A stretch of 53,047 nucleotides of DNA from Bacillus massiliigorillae. Its GTDB lineage: Bacteria; Bacillota; Bacilli; Bacillales; DSM-1321. Of this stretch, positions 46,353 to 53,047 are shown one piece after another. The notes beneath the pieces were generated by a model that saw only the letters and a list, made by a program, of their open reading frames with translations, was not told the DNA's origin and searched no databases. Made by a program: the position numbers and the translations under genes. The stretch spans positions 2,120,051 to 2,173,097 of the forward strand of contig NZ_HG428741.1 in the NCBI RefSeq assembly GCF_000380245.2. Direction: 5' to 3'. The number at the start of each line of letters is the position of its first letter. Position 1 is the first letter of the stretch.

Positions 46353-47636
46353 TTAATTAGTTTTTCTAGCTAAATACTTTAAAAACTGTTCACCACATAT
46401 ACAAACGAAAGTTCCTAAAATTAGTCCATTTGATAGTAAGGATGTTACAACAGGATGAATACCTGCAAAGGCTTCTGTTGGTAAGAACATAACTCCTGTT
46501 CCGCTTAATAAAGCCACACCAATTACTGTTCTAATACGATCATTACTATTTTGTAGCTCGCTCAATGCTACGCTTAGCATACCTGCAAAGATAACAAAGC
46601 TAACAGAATAGCCCACAGCTGGCGGCATCGCAGCAAAAATACTCATGATTGGTGGAAAAAAGCTAATTAAAATAACGAGAATACTCGCAATGATAAACGG
46701 TAATCTCTTCGAAATACCTGTAGCCGCTATGAAGCCTCCTGCACCTGATATAGGAACAGGTCCCATCGTACTGAATGCTCCACCTAACATTTGTGTGAAG
46801 CCACTAATTAAGCCGGAACGATTCAAACTGTACTCTTCCACTTTCACATCCATTTTCTTTAAAATAGTCTCTGTAATACGAATGCTCGCAATCATGTTAG
46901 CAATCAATAAAAATGTCACGAAAATAGCTGTGATAATCATACCCGCATTAAAAATTGGTTTCCCAAATGCAAACATTTCCGGCATAGAGAAAATTTTGAC
47001 ATCTTGGATATTTGGTTTGGAAGCTAAATGAAAAATCGCAAACAGCAACCATCCGATTAATAATGATAAAAGAATTGCATATTGTTTAATAATAGTTTTT
47101 TTGTGTCTTGTTAACCAAAACGTTATAATTACTAGCAACACGCTTAGGATAGCTGTTTGACTATGAATAACTGTTCGCTCTCCATTGATACCTAACATTC
47201 CTTTAATGAAAGATTCGCTTAACTGCAAAACAAGTAATAATAAATACACACCTGTTACAGTTGGTGTGAATAAAGCGCTAAGTTTTTTAATGAATCCAAA
47301 GCTACTTAAAAGTATGAAAAATACCCCACTTACAAGCAATGCACCTTGAAGAGCTTGTAACGTTTCCATATGTGAAGCAAATAATGTGGTTGATAGACCG
47401 GCATATAGCGCAAACACACCCCACCACAAACCCGCTGGACCTTCATTAATTGGTAGCTTATGCCCAATTAATACTTGTAATAACCCCGCTACCCCTAATA
47501 CAAATACTGCTCGCTGTATAAAATCCGCTGATTCTATCGGATTAAGACCAAAAAGACTAGCTACAGCAATTGGTGCAATAATAGAACTAGAAAAAATAAA
47601 GGCTAACCACTGAAGTGATGATAATAATTGTTTCAT
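46353..47636 (-). CDS. NCS2-family permease (xanthine/uracil type, YwdJ-like)
   Basis: A 427-residue membrane protein with about 12 hydrophobic segments and the NCS2-type loop FTQMLGGAFSTMGPVPISGAGGFIAATG. Resembles B. subtilis YwdJ. NCS2 proteins carry nucleobases or ascorbate; its position beside the aromatic operon may be chance or may mark it as an uptake system. ATG with AGGGGAA upstream. Confidence 0.82.
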   Translation of the reverse strand: MKQLLSSLQWLAFIFSSSIIAPIAVASLFGLNPIESADFIQRAVFVLGVAGLLQVLIGHKLPINEGPAGLWWGVFALYAGLSTTLFASHMETLQALQGALLVSGVFFILLSSFGFIKKLSALFTPTVTGVYLLLLVLQLSESFIKGMLGINGERTVIHSQTAILSVLLVIITFWLTRHKKTIIKQYAILLSLLIGWLLFAIFHLASKPNIQDVKIFSMPEMFAFGKPIFNAGMIITAIFVTFLLIANMIASIRITETILKKMDVKVEEYSLNRSGLISGFTQMLGGAFSTMGPVPISGAGGFIAATGISKRLPFIIASILVILISFFPPIMSIFAAMPPAVGYSVSFVIFAGMLSVALSELQNSNDRIRTVIGVALLSGTGVMFLPTEAFAGIHPVVTSLLSNGLILGTFVCICGEQFLKYLARKTN

Positions 47637-47807
47637 TATGTATTCCCCTATATATTAAAATAATAATGTTCTTTATATGTAATAGCACACTTATATCAAT
47701 GTTTCAAATGGCATTACATATTAATTTACTTATCTTACTTAGCATTTTCTCACTATCGTGGTAAAATACAATAGTAAGTTTTGACTTTAGAGAGGACTAT
47801 TAAAAAA

Positions 47808-48395
47808 ATGATGATTTTTCTTGTAATTATTCTTTCATATTTATTAGGAAGTATCCCTTCTGGTTTATGGGTCGGTAAATTATTCTACGGTAAGGATATT
47901 CGTGAACATGGGAGTGGTAATTTAGGTGCCACAAATACATTTAGAATTTTAGGCAAAAAAGCTGGATTTGCGGTAACTTTGCTAGACATCTTGAAAGGTA
48001 CACTTGCCACTTTGCTTCCACAATTACTAGATGTTAGCAATCAAATACATCCACTTCTAGCTGGGATAATTGCAGTAGTCGGTCATATGTTTCCGATCTT
48101 TGCTGGATTTAGAGGTGGTAAAGCCGTAGCTACTTCTGCTGGAATTTTATTAGGATATGCACCGATTTTATTCATTGGAATGGTCGTAGTATTCTTTGTT
48201 TCATTATATATTTCAAAATATGTATCTCTAACAAGTATGATTACAGCCATTGCTGCGTTAGTAACGTCATTCTTTCTAAAGGATATGCCACTAATTATCG
48301 TATTAGGCGTATTAACTATTTTTATCTGTTATCGCCACCGTGCAAATATTAAACGTATTATAAACGGTACAGAGCCTAAGGTAAAATGGTTATAA
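47808..48395 (+). CDS. plsY: Acyl-phosphate:glycerol-3-phosphate acyltransferase
   Basis: A 195-residue membrane enzyme of phospholipid synthesis (B. subtilis 193). The three PlsY motifs are present: LGSIPSGLWVGKLFYGKDIREHGSGNLGATNTFRILGKKAG, GHMFPIFAGFRGGKAVATSAGI and the C-terminal ICYRHRANIKRIINGTE. ATG 47808 gives the family's N-terminus; the frame is open nine codons further. Confidence 0.95.
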   Translation: MMIFLVIILSYLLGSIPSGLWVGKLFYGKDIREHGSGNLGATNTFRILGKKAGFAVTLLDILKGTLATLLPQLLDVSNQIHPLLAGIIAVVGHMFPIFAGFRGGKAVATSAGILLGYAPILFIGMVVVFFVSLYISKYVSLTSMITAIAALVTSFFLKDMPLIIVLGVLTIFICYRHRANIKRIINGTEPKVKWL

Positions 48396-48423
48396 AATGA
48401 GGTACATAGCATACTAATAAGAC

Positions 48424-48474
48424 CTAAAAAAACACGTGGAGACAAACAAACTGTTTTTCTCCACGTGTTTTTTT
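48424..48474 (+). terminator. Terminator after plsY
   Basis: AAAAAAACACGTGGA/TCCACGTGTTTTTTT, a strong hairpin with T-run, effective on both strands. Confidence 0.9.
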
Positions 48475-48598
48475 CTCCCTCACAATTCCAATCTTCATTT
48501 GAAACCTCATTAAATCTCGAGGTAAAAAACGACAGAACAAACGATTGCCCTTGATACAACCTCAAACACTCTCTACCTCGATTTTACTCAAAAAACTA

Positions 48599-48627
48599 TT
48601 GACGACTTTTTAAAATCAATGTATCAT
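48599..48627 (+). promoter_or_regulatory. ilvB promoter
   Basis: TTGACG (48599-48604), 17-base spacer, TATCAT (48622-48627), just ahead of the T-box leader. Confidence 0.7.
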
Positions 48628-48641
48628 AACGAACAATAATA

Positions 48642-48656
48642 AAAATTCAGAAAATT
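48642..48656. promoter_or_regulatory. CodY box downstream of the ilvB promoter
   Basis: AAAATTCAGAAAATT matches the CodY consensus AATTTTCWGAAAATT at 13 of 15 positions and lies at about +8 to +22, where CodY would act as a block when branched-chain amino acids are abundant. Confidence 0.65.
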
Positions 48657-48674
48657 TAATATATAGTTAAAGTG

Positions 48675-48940
48675 ATGATGAGGACAAGTAGCTTTATGAG
48701 CTGACATGGTAGAGAGCTGGGATGGTGGGAGCCAGCATGATCAACATAAAGTGAAGTAACCTTGGAGCGTCAGCTTGAAAGATAGTCGAGTAAAGCTGAA
48801 CGGGTGTAACCAGCACTCGTTAACAAAACAAACTAGTGCGTACATGTTGTACGAATAAGGGTGGTACCGTGGATTGGTTTATTAACCTCTTCACCCCTTA
48901 GTCTATTCGTTTAGACAATTTGGGGGTGAAGGGGTTTTTC
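48675..48940 (+). ncRNA. T-box leader of the ilv operon
   Basis: Stem I has the usual AGAGAGCTGGG...GGTGGGAGCCAGC lower helix. The T-box AAGGGTGGTACCGTGG is at 48857-48872. The terminator pairs 48886-48898 with 48922-48935 and ends in five T residues. By alignment with the pattern GUGAA-NNN-ACC-UUGGAG the specifier is GUA (48756-48758), a valine codon; uncharged tRNA-Val would give readthrough into ilvB. Confidence 0.92.
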
Positions 48941-49004
48941 TTATTGCCTCAATAACCGCAAATTGTTTGCAGAAGTGAAAATTACTTTGTAGGAGGACAA
49001 TGAG

Positions 49005-50723
49005 ATGTTAAACGAATTAGCGAGTACTAGTAAGCAGACGCAAAGAAAGAAGCTATCAGGAGCCAATCTTTTATTGAATGCTTTAAAGAGGGAAAATGTT
49101 GAAGTGATGTTTGGATATCCAGGAGGAGCGGTGTTACCGATTTATGACAGCATTTATGATGCAGGAATTCCTCATATTCTTACTCGCCATGAGCAAGGAG
49201 CCATTCATGCGGCTGAAGGATATGCAAGAATTACAGGAAAGCCAGGTGTTGTTATTACAACTTCTGGACCTGGAGCAACAAATATTATTACGGGACTAGC
49301 GGACGCTATGATTGATTCTATTCCGCTCGTTATCATAACTGGGCAAGTAGCAACATCAGTGATCGGGTCAGATGCCTTTCAAGAAGCTGATATTTTAGGC
49401 ATTACAACACCAATTACGAAATATAATGTTCAAGTTAGAAACGTAGAAGACATTCCACGCATAATAAAAGAAGCATTTCATATCGCTTCTACTGGGAGAC
49501 CGGGACCAGTATTAATTGATATTCCTAAGGATATGGCATTAATACAAGCTGAAGTAAATGAGGACCCTGAAATATATTTACCAGGCTACCAACCAACAAT
49601 CATACCTAACGTTTTACAGATTCGAAAGCTACTAGAAGCTATTAGTACTGCGAAAAAACCTATCATTCTAGCTGGAGCTGGTGTACTGCACGCAAAGGCT
49701 TCACAACAATTTAAAAAATTTGCGGAACAACAAGGCATTCCAGTTGTACACACACTACTTGGATTAGGTGGTTTTCCTGCTGATCATCCACAATATATTG
49801 GTATGGTTGGAATGCATGGTGAGTATGCTGCAAATATGGCATTATGTGAATGTGATTTATTAATTAATATAGGAGCTCGCTTTGATGATCGAGTTACGAG
49901 TGATTTAAAATCATTTGCATCGAAAGCTATAGTTGCACATATCGATATTGATCCAGCTGAAATCGGGAAAAACGTACCTACTGCCATACCAGTTGTCGGT
50001 GATGCTAAGGAAGCGTTAATTCAATTGATCAAGCAAAATGGTAAGAAGAGTGAGTGTGAAGAGTGGAAACATACCATCCAGCATTGGAAGCAAACATATC
50101 CGCTATATTATGATGAAGATAATAAAGGTCTAAAACCACAGAAAGTGATTGAATTACTTCACAAGCTTACAAGTGGAGACGCAACAGTTGTTACAGATGT
50201 AGGGCAACATCAAATGTGGACAGCACAATTTTATCCTTTTAGGCAGCCTCATGCGTGGGTAACATCAGGAGGGTTCGGAACGATGGGGTTTGGTGTCCCC
50301 GCTTCAATTGGAGCTCAAATAGCTCAACCTGAAAAGACGGTAGTTGCGATTGTAGGTGATGGAAGTTTTCAAATGACATTCCAAGAGTTAGGTGTCATAG
50401 CTGAAATGAATTTACCTATTAAAATTATCATCGTAAATAATTATTCGCTTGGAATGGTTCGCCAACAGCAAGAGTTATACTATAAAGAAAGATATTCTCA
50501 AAGCTTATTGGGCAGTCAACCATCATTTGTGAAATTGGCAGATGCATATGGCATTAAATCATTTGTAGCCACTACAACTACTGAAGCAGAGGCAGTGTTA
50601 AAAGAAGCATTGGCGATGCCGGAGCCCGTTCTAATTGATATGAGAGTTGAAGAAATGGAGAATGTTTATCCGATTGTTGCCCCAGGCAAAGGCCTTCATG
50701 AAATGGAGGGCTATAAGCAATGA
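49005..50723 (+). CDS. ilvB: Acetolactate synthase large subunit
   Basis: A 572-residue ThDP enzyme that condenses pyruvate to acetolactate (or with 2-ketobutyrate). Catalytic Glu in RHEQGAIHAAEGYAR, FAD-domain segments, and the ThDP motif GDGSFQMTFQELGVIAEMNLPIKIIIVNN. The position of its regulatory subunit gene (ATGA overlap) and the T-box leader mark it as the biosynthetic AHAS rather than catabolic AlsS. AGGAGG site eight bases before the ATG. Confidence 0.95.
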   Translation: MLNELASTSKQTQRKKLSGANLLLNALKRENVEVMFGYPGGAVLPIYDSIYDAGIPHILTRHEQGAIHAAEGYARITGKPGVVITTSGPGATNIITGLADAMIDSIPLVIITGQVATSVIGSDAFQEADILGITTPITKYNVQVRNVEDIPRIIKEAFHIASTGRPGPVLIDIPKDMALIQAEVNEDPEIYLPGYQPTIIPNVLQIRKLLEAISTAKKPIILAGAGVLHAKASQQFKKFAEQQGIPVVHTLLGLGGFPADHPQYIGMVGMHGEYAANMALCECDLLINIGARFDDRVTSDLKSFASKAIVAHIDIDPAEIGKNVPTAIPVVGDAKEALIQLIKQNGKKSECEEWKHTIQHWKQTYPLYYDEDNKGLKPQKVIELLHKLTSGDATVVTDVGQHQMWTAQFYPFRQPHAWVTSGGFGTMGFGVPASIGAQIAQPEKTVVAIVGDGSFQMTFQELGVIAEMNLPIKIIIVNNYSLGMVRQQQELYYKERYSQSLLGSQPSFVKLADAYGIKSFVATTTTEAEAVLKEALAMPEPVLIDMRVEEMENVYPIVAPGKGLHEMEGYKQ

Positions 50724-50959
50724 AAGGAACGCTTGTATTGACGGTTTTGAATCGTCCTGGTGTACTAAATCGAATTACGAATCTTATTTTCAAGCGAAAT
50801 TTAAATATTCATAGTGTCATTGTCAATCAATCGGACAAGGAAGGCATAGCTAATATGACAGTTGTGCTAGATATTGATAATGAGTTTGTTCTAAAGCAAA
50901 TCATAAAGCAAATTAACAAGCAAGTAGATGTTATTAATGTCTTAGAGGCGGTTATTTAA
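50720..50959 (+). CDS. ilvN: Acetolactate synthase small subunit, short form
   Basis: A 79-residue single ACT domain (TLVLTVLNRPGVLNRITNLIFKRNLNIHSVIVNQ). B. subtilis IlvH has about 170 residues with a second domain; this product is more like the 87-residue IlvM type. It overlaps ilvB by four bases. No ilvC or leu genes follow: an IS110 remnant begins about 20 bases after the stop, so the frame may be naturally short or may have been cut. Confidence 0.88.
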   Translation: MKGTLVLTVLNRPGVLNRITNLIFKRNLNIHSVIVNQSDKEGIANMTVVLDIDNEFVLKQIIKQINKQVDVINVLEAVI

Positions 50960-50975
50960 AAAGAAGAACCATCCT

Positions 50976-51452
50976 CTTTCTAAGCTAAACCTAGGAAATG
51001 TTCTTTCTTCTTTAATAAAGCATAAATCCAGTGAAGAAGCTTATTAATGCAAGCAACAAGCACTACTTTTGAAGGCTTTCCTTCTAATCGTTTCTTTATC
51101 ATAGAACGCTTTGAGCTTTTTATTTCTGGAACTTCTTATTCCACACAAAATGGCTAGATATAAACTATACCTTAGCGTACTGGAACCTCGTTTGGTTATC
51201 CGATTGGTCGCTGTAAACTTCCCAGATGAATGGACACTAAGATCAATTCCAGAGTAGGCAACTAATTTCTTAGGGTGATTAAACCGATCAATTCCCCCAA
51301 TTTCTGAAATAATCGTGGCTGCGATTTTTTTACCGATTCCAGGGATTGTTTGGATAATCTTATATTCTTCTATTTCATTTGCTAGGGATACCATTTGGCT
51401 CTCCAATTCCGAAAGGTGTCCTTGGTAATGAAATATATACTGATACAAAGAA
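50976..51452 (-). mobile_element. IS110-family transposase remnant
   Basis: C-terminal Transposase_20-type domain: IIQTIPGIGKKIAATIISEIGGIDRFNHPKKLVAYSGIDLSVHSSGKF and TKRGSSTLRYSLYLA. A one-base shift near 51091-51097 breaks the frame; in the neighbouring frame the expected ending (LEGKPSKVVLVACINKLLHWIYALL) continues to a TAG at 50980. The N-terminal DEDD half and the leader are gone, so the element is dead. Confidence 0.85.
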
Positions 51453-51634
51453 TCTACGTCGTTAATATCAATTTCAGTATTGACCTCATTGACTTCGAAT
51501 GGGATTTTAGAGGGTTCTTTAAAAAAGTACTCTATGCGTTCTACATTTTCTATTTTATTAGTATTAACTTCACAAACACTTACGATAGAAAAGAAAAAAC
51601 ACAATATAGTAGTTAAAAATATTCTTTTATTCAT
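51044..51634 (-). pseudogene. Chimeric frame: secreted-protein start fused to transposase tail
   Basis: 196 codons. The first 60 or so (MNKRIFLTTILCFFFSIVSVCEVN, a signal peptide, then an acidic stretch) are unrelated to transposases and have their own AAGGAGAA ribosome binding site. The rest is the in-frame IS110 C-terminal domain, ending early because of the frameshift. It looks like a secreted-protein gene cut by an insertion whose own left part was later lost. Confidence 0.7.
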
Positions 51635-51753
51635 TTAATTCTCCTTAGGGCTCTTTCTTTAATATAGAACATCCTTTAATTCAATTAACTAGTTCTAACA
51701 TTTTGTGAATCTTTAGTGAACCCTTATTAAGCTATCCTGCAATTAAAAGTCTA

Positions 51754-52119
51754 TTATGTACATTCTTTTGAAATTACAGTAAACATCCCTGTCATATTTG
51801 GTGAGTAATCTTTAAAATCGTATTTTTCATAGAATGGTTCTTTACCTTGTGATGAAAACAAACCGACGAAAGCCTTATCTGGTGCATTTAGATTTAAATA
51901 TTCGACCAAAATATTCATTATGTCTTTACCAATACCTTTTCTTTCATAATTCGGATGAACAATTATATCTTGAATATAAAAATAGATAGCCCCATCCCCA
52001 ATAATTCTCCCCATTCCAACAATTTGTTTATTATTCTTATCTTTGACTGTGATGCAGTATATAGAATTCATTAGTGATGTTTCCGCCACATCAAAATTCA
52101 TAACATAAGTCCATCCCAC
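51754..52119 (-). CDS. GNAT-family acetyltransferase, probably 5'-truncated
   Basis: 121 codons of a GNAT domain: VGMGRIIGDGAIYFYIQDIIVHPNYERKGIGKDIMNILVEYL holds the acetyl-CoA loop (RKGIGK). GTG at 52119 has no proper ribosome binding site, and the frame stays open upstream for about 13 codons in a GNAT-like way (YAATGRLVKESVGW) before stopping at the IS110 end region. Relatives have about 20-25 more N-terminal residues, so the gene seems to have lost its start. Confidence 0.65.
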   Translation of the reverse strand: MGWTYVMNFDVAETSLMNSIYCITVKDKNNKQIVGMGRIIGDGAIYFYIQDIIVHPNYERKGIGKDIMNILVEYLNLNAPDKAFVGLFSSQGKEPFYEKYDFKDYSPNMTGMFTVISKECT

Positions 52120-52153
52120 AGACTCTTTAACTAACCTGCCCGTAGCTGCATAA

Positions 52154-52179
52154 CAAAAAAAGACTGCTTATTAGCAGCC
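52154..52179 (-). terminator. Terminator hairpin at the IS110 left end
   Basis: Minus-strand GGCTGCT/AGCAGTC stem followed by seven T residues, lying at the junction between the GNAT gene and the IS110 leader. Confidence 0.55.
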
Positions 52180-52217
52180 TTGATCTTCAGCTCTAGCACC
52201 CGTTCGTATTATAAGAT

Positions 52218-52428
52218 TGACCAATGTTATTGGTTGACCTTTTTGTTTAGGGTCTAGAATACTAATGGTAGCTGGGGTAGAACGACCGCACCCGTGGGAT
52301 TTAAGCCTGACAACTAAACCGTTCGCCCCCTACTTATAGAAACATGATTGAAGCTGGTTGGGACTGAGATCTCGTATAACAAGCGAAGCTATGACACTAT
52401 AAGGAACCATATAGGGGTTACCAGCTAA
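52218..52428 (+). ncRNA. Candidate IS110 bridge RNA
   Basis: The leader before the transposase folds into three parts. A short hairpin, ACCAAT/ATTGGT (52220-52234). A large stem-loop, GTAG-GGGG-GAACG (52268-52284) with CGTTC-CCCC-CTAC (52320-52333), around a 35-base loop. A second large stem-loop closed by AGCTGGT/ACCAGCT (52352-52358 with 52420-52426), with CTATA/TATAG inside. A 5' hairpin plus two internal-loop stem-loops is the architecture described for IS110 bridge RNAs, which carry target- and donor-binding loops. Guides not assigned. Confidence 0.65.
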
Positions 52429-52451
52429 TTCTTTAAGAGGAGGAGTTAATC

Positions 52452-53047
52452 ATGAATCCAGTCATTAGTCTGGATGTCGCAAAAGGAGAAAATCAGGTAC
52501 AAGCATTCTTGGAAAAGAAGAAACCCTATAAAAAGAGCTTTAAAGTAGCACATACCCTAGAAGGCTTACACGAACTTCATGCATTTATCAGGGAGGTAGA
52601 AGAATTTACTGACTCAAAACCGCCCATTGTTTTGGAGTCTACTGGTCATTATCATATGCCTGTTGTACAGTATTTCGAAAAAAGAGGTTACCTGTTAATC
52701 ATTGTGAACCCACTCATTTCATACAAAGCAAAAAGTTCGAGTTTACGTAAAGTCAAAACAGACGTAATCGATGCCTACCACCTCTGCGAGCTGTACTATA
52801 AAGAGGATTTGGAACCATGTAAGAAGCGAGGAATTCATCTTTTAAATTTGCGTAATCTGACGAGACAACATGAGAATTTAACAGGTATGTTTGTACAATC
52901 TAAATTACAGTTTCAATCTGTTTTGGATCAAGTATTTCCAGAGTATGTAGGTGTATTTGGAGAATTATACTCGAATGTTTCTTTGCTTACCTTATTAGCC
53001 TACCCTACCTCAAAGGATATTTTGGAAGCTGGAGAAGAAGTCATACC
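52452..53047 (+). CDS. IS110-family transposase, runs off the window
   Basis: 198 codons without a stop, with AGAGGAGGAG before the ATG. The DEDD RuvC-like domain is complete: Asp8 (ISLDVAKG), Glu62 (VLESTGHYH), Asp104 and Asp107 (KVKTDVIDAYHL). The C-terminal domain would lie outside the window. No damage visible, so this copy may be active. It points away from the decayed copy at 50976-51452. Confidence 0.92.
   Translation, partial: MNPVISLDVAKGENQVQAFLEKKKPYKKSFKVAHTLEGLHELHAFIREVEEFTDSKPPIVLESTGHYHMPVVQYFEKRGYLLIIVNPLISYKAKSSSLRKVKTDVIDAYHLCELYYKEDLEPCKKRGIHLLNLRNLTRQHENLTGMFVQSKLQFQSVLDQVFPEYVGVFGELYSNVSLLTLLAYPTSKDILEAGEEVI

Noticed and set aside
50720..50959. ilvN as a pseudogene
   Set aside because: The ACT domain is complete and ends in a natural-looking way; short single-domain small subunits (IlvM type) are functional, so I kept it as a gene.
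1..53047. CRISPR array, tRNA or rRNA genes, prophage or toxin-antitoxin modules
   Set aside because: No regularly spaced repeats, no cloverleaf or rRNA-like sequence and no phage structural genes were found on either strand; the UvrX-type polymerase alone is not enough to call a prophage.

Overview
The window is AT-rich chromosomal DNA from an endospore-forming Firmicute of the order Bacillales. A Bacillaceae/Planococcaceae relative such as Lysinibacillus is my best guess, but no rRNA or other decisive marker is present. Support comes from the spore-coat transglutaminase gene tgl, a forespore-type small RNA candidate, LexA boxes of the Bacillus type, the alsT-parC-parE-CoA-binding-protein order, a yngJIHGFE-type leucine-degradation operon, strong Gram-positive ribosome binding sites, and many TTG/GTG starts.

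Layout. 0.1-3.7 kb: minus-strand operon of a YtrA-like GntR regulator, an ABC ATPase, a membrane subunit, a second membrane protein and a HEAT-like protein. 3.9-11 kb: pepF, a small membrane protein, a MaoC-like hydratase, tgl, a LexA-controlled yolD-uvrX pair and a nucleotidyltransferase. 11-19 kb: SWIM/SNF2 helicase, PadR regulator plus membrane partner, GrpB-like protein, EamA transporter preceded by a short reading frame and hairpin, Dph6-like ATPase and nadE. 20-28.6 kb: leucine/isovalerate degradation operon (acyl-CoA dehydrogenase, acyl-CoA synthetase, biotin carboxylase, biotin carrier, HMG-CoA lyase, enoyl-CoA hydratase, carboxyltransferase) behind a TetR gene that carries a frameshift at its start. 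28.7-37.3 kb: structured RNA with a forespore-like promoter, staygreen-family protein, a secreted protein, alsT, parC, parE (LexA box in the promoter) and a CoA-binding protein. 37.5-47.7 kb: aromatic catabolism island with two HpaB-type flavin hydroxylases, an extradiol dioxygenase, a RibF paralogue that kept only the FAD-synthetase half, two regulators and an NCS2-type permease. It separates the parE/CoA-binding-protein block from plsY, which are neighbours in Bacillus subtilis. 47.8-51 kb: plsY, then a CodY-box/T-box leader and ilvB-ilvN. 51-53 kb: insertion-sequence territory, with a decayed IS110 transposase tail fused to a secreted-protein start, a GNAT gene that looks cut at its 5' end, and the start of an apparently intact IS110 element whose leader folds like a bridge RNA.

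How the genes work together. The yng-type operon would take leucine-derived isovaleryl-CoA to acetoacetate and acetyl-CoA, with a TetR-type operator just before its first gene. The aromatic island would hydroxylate a phenol (4-hydroxyphenylacetate is the obvious candidate) and cleave the catechol, with a local FAD supply and a perfect cre site suggesting carbon catabolite repression. No HpaC reductase and no lower-pathway genes are present here. The most notable unannotated elements are the IS110 bridge-RNA-like leader, the forespore-type RNA, the reading frame with a PPP motif ahead of the EamA transporter, and a pair of diverged dispersed repeats.
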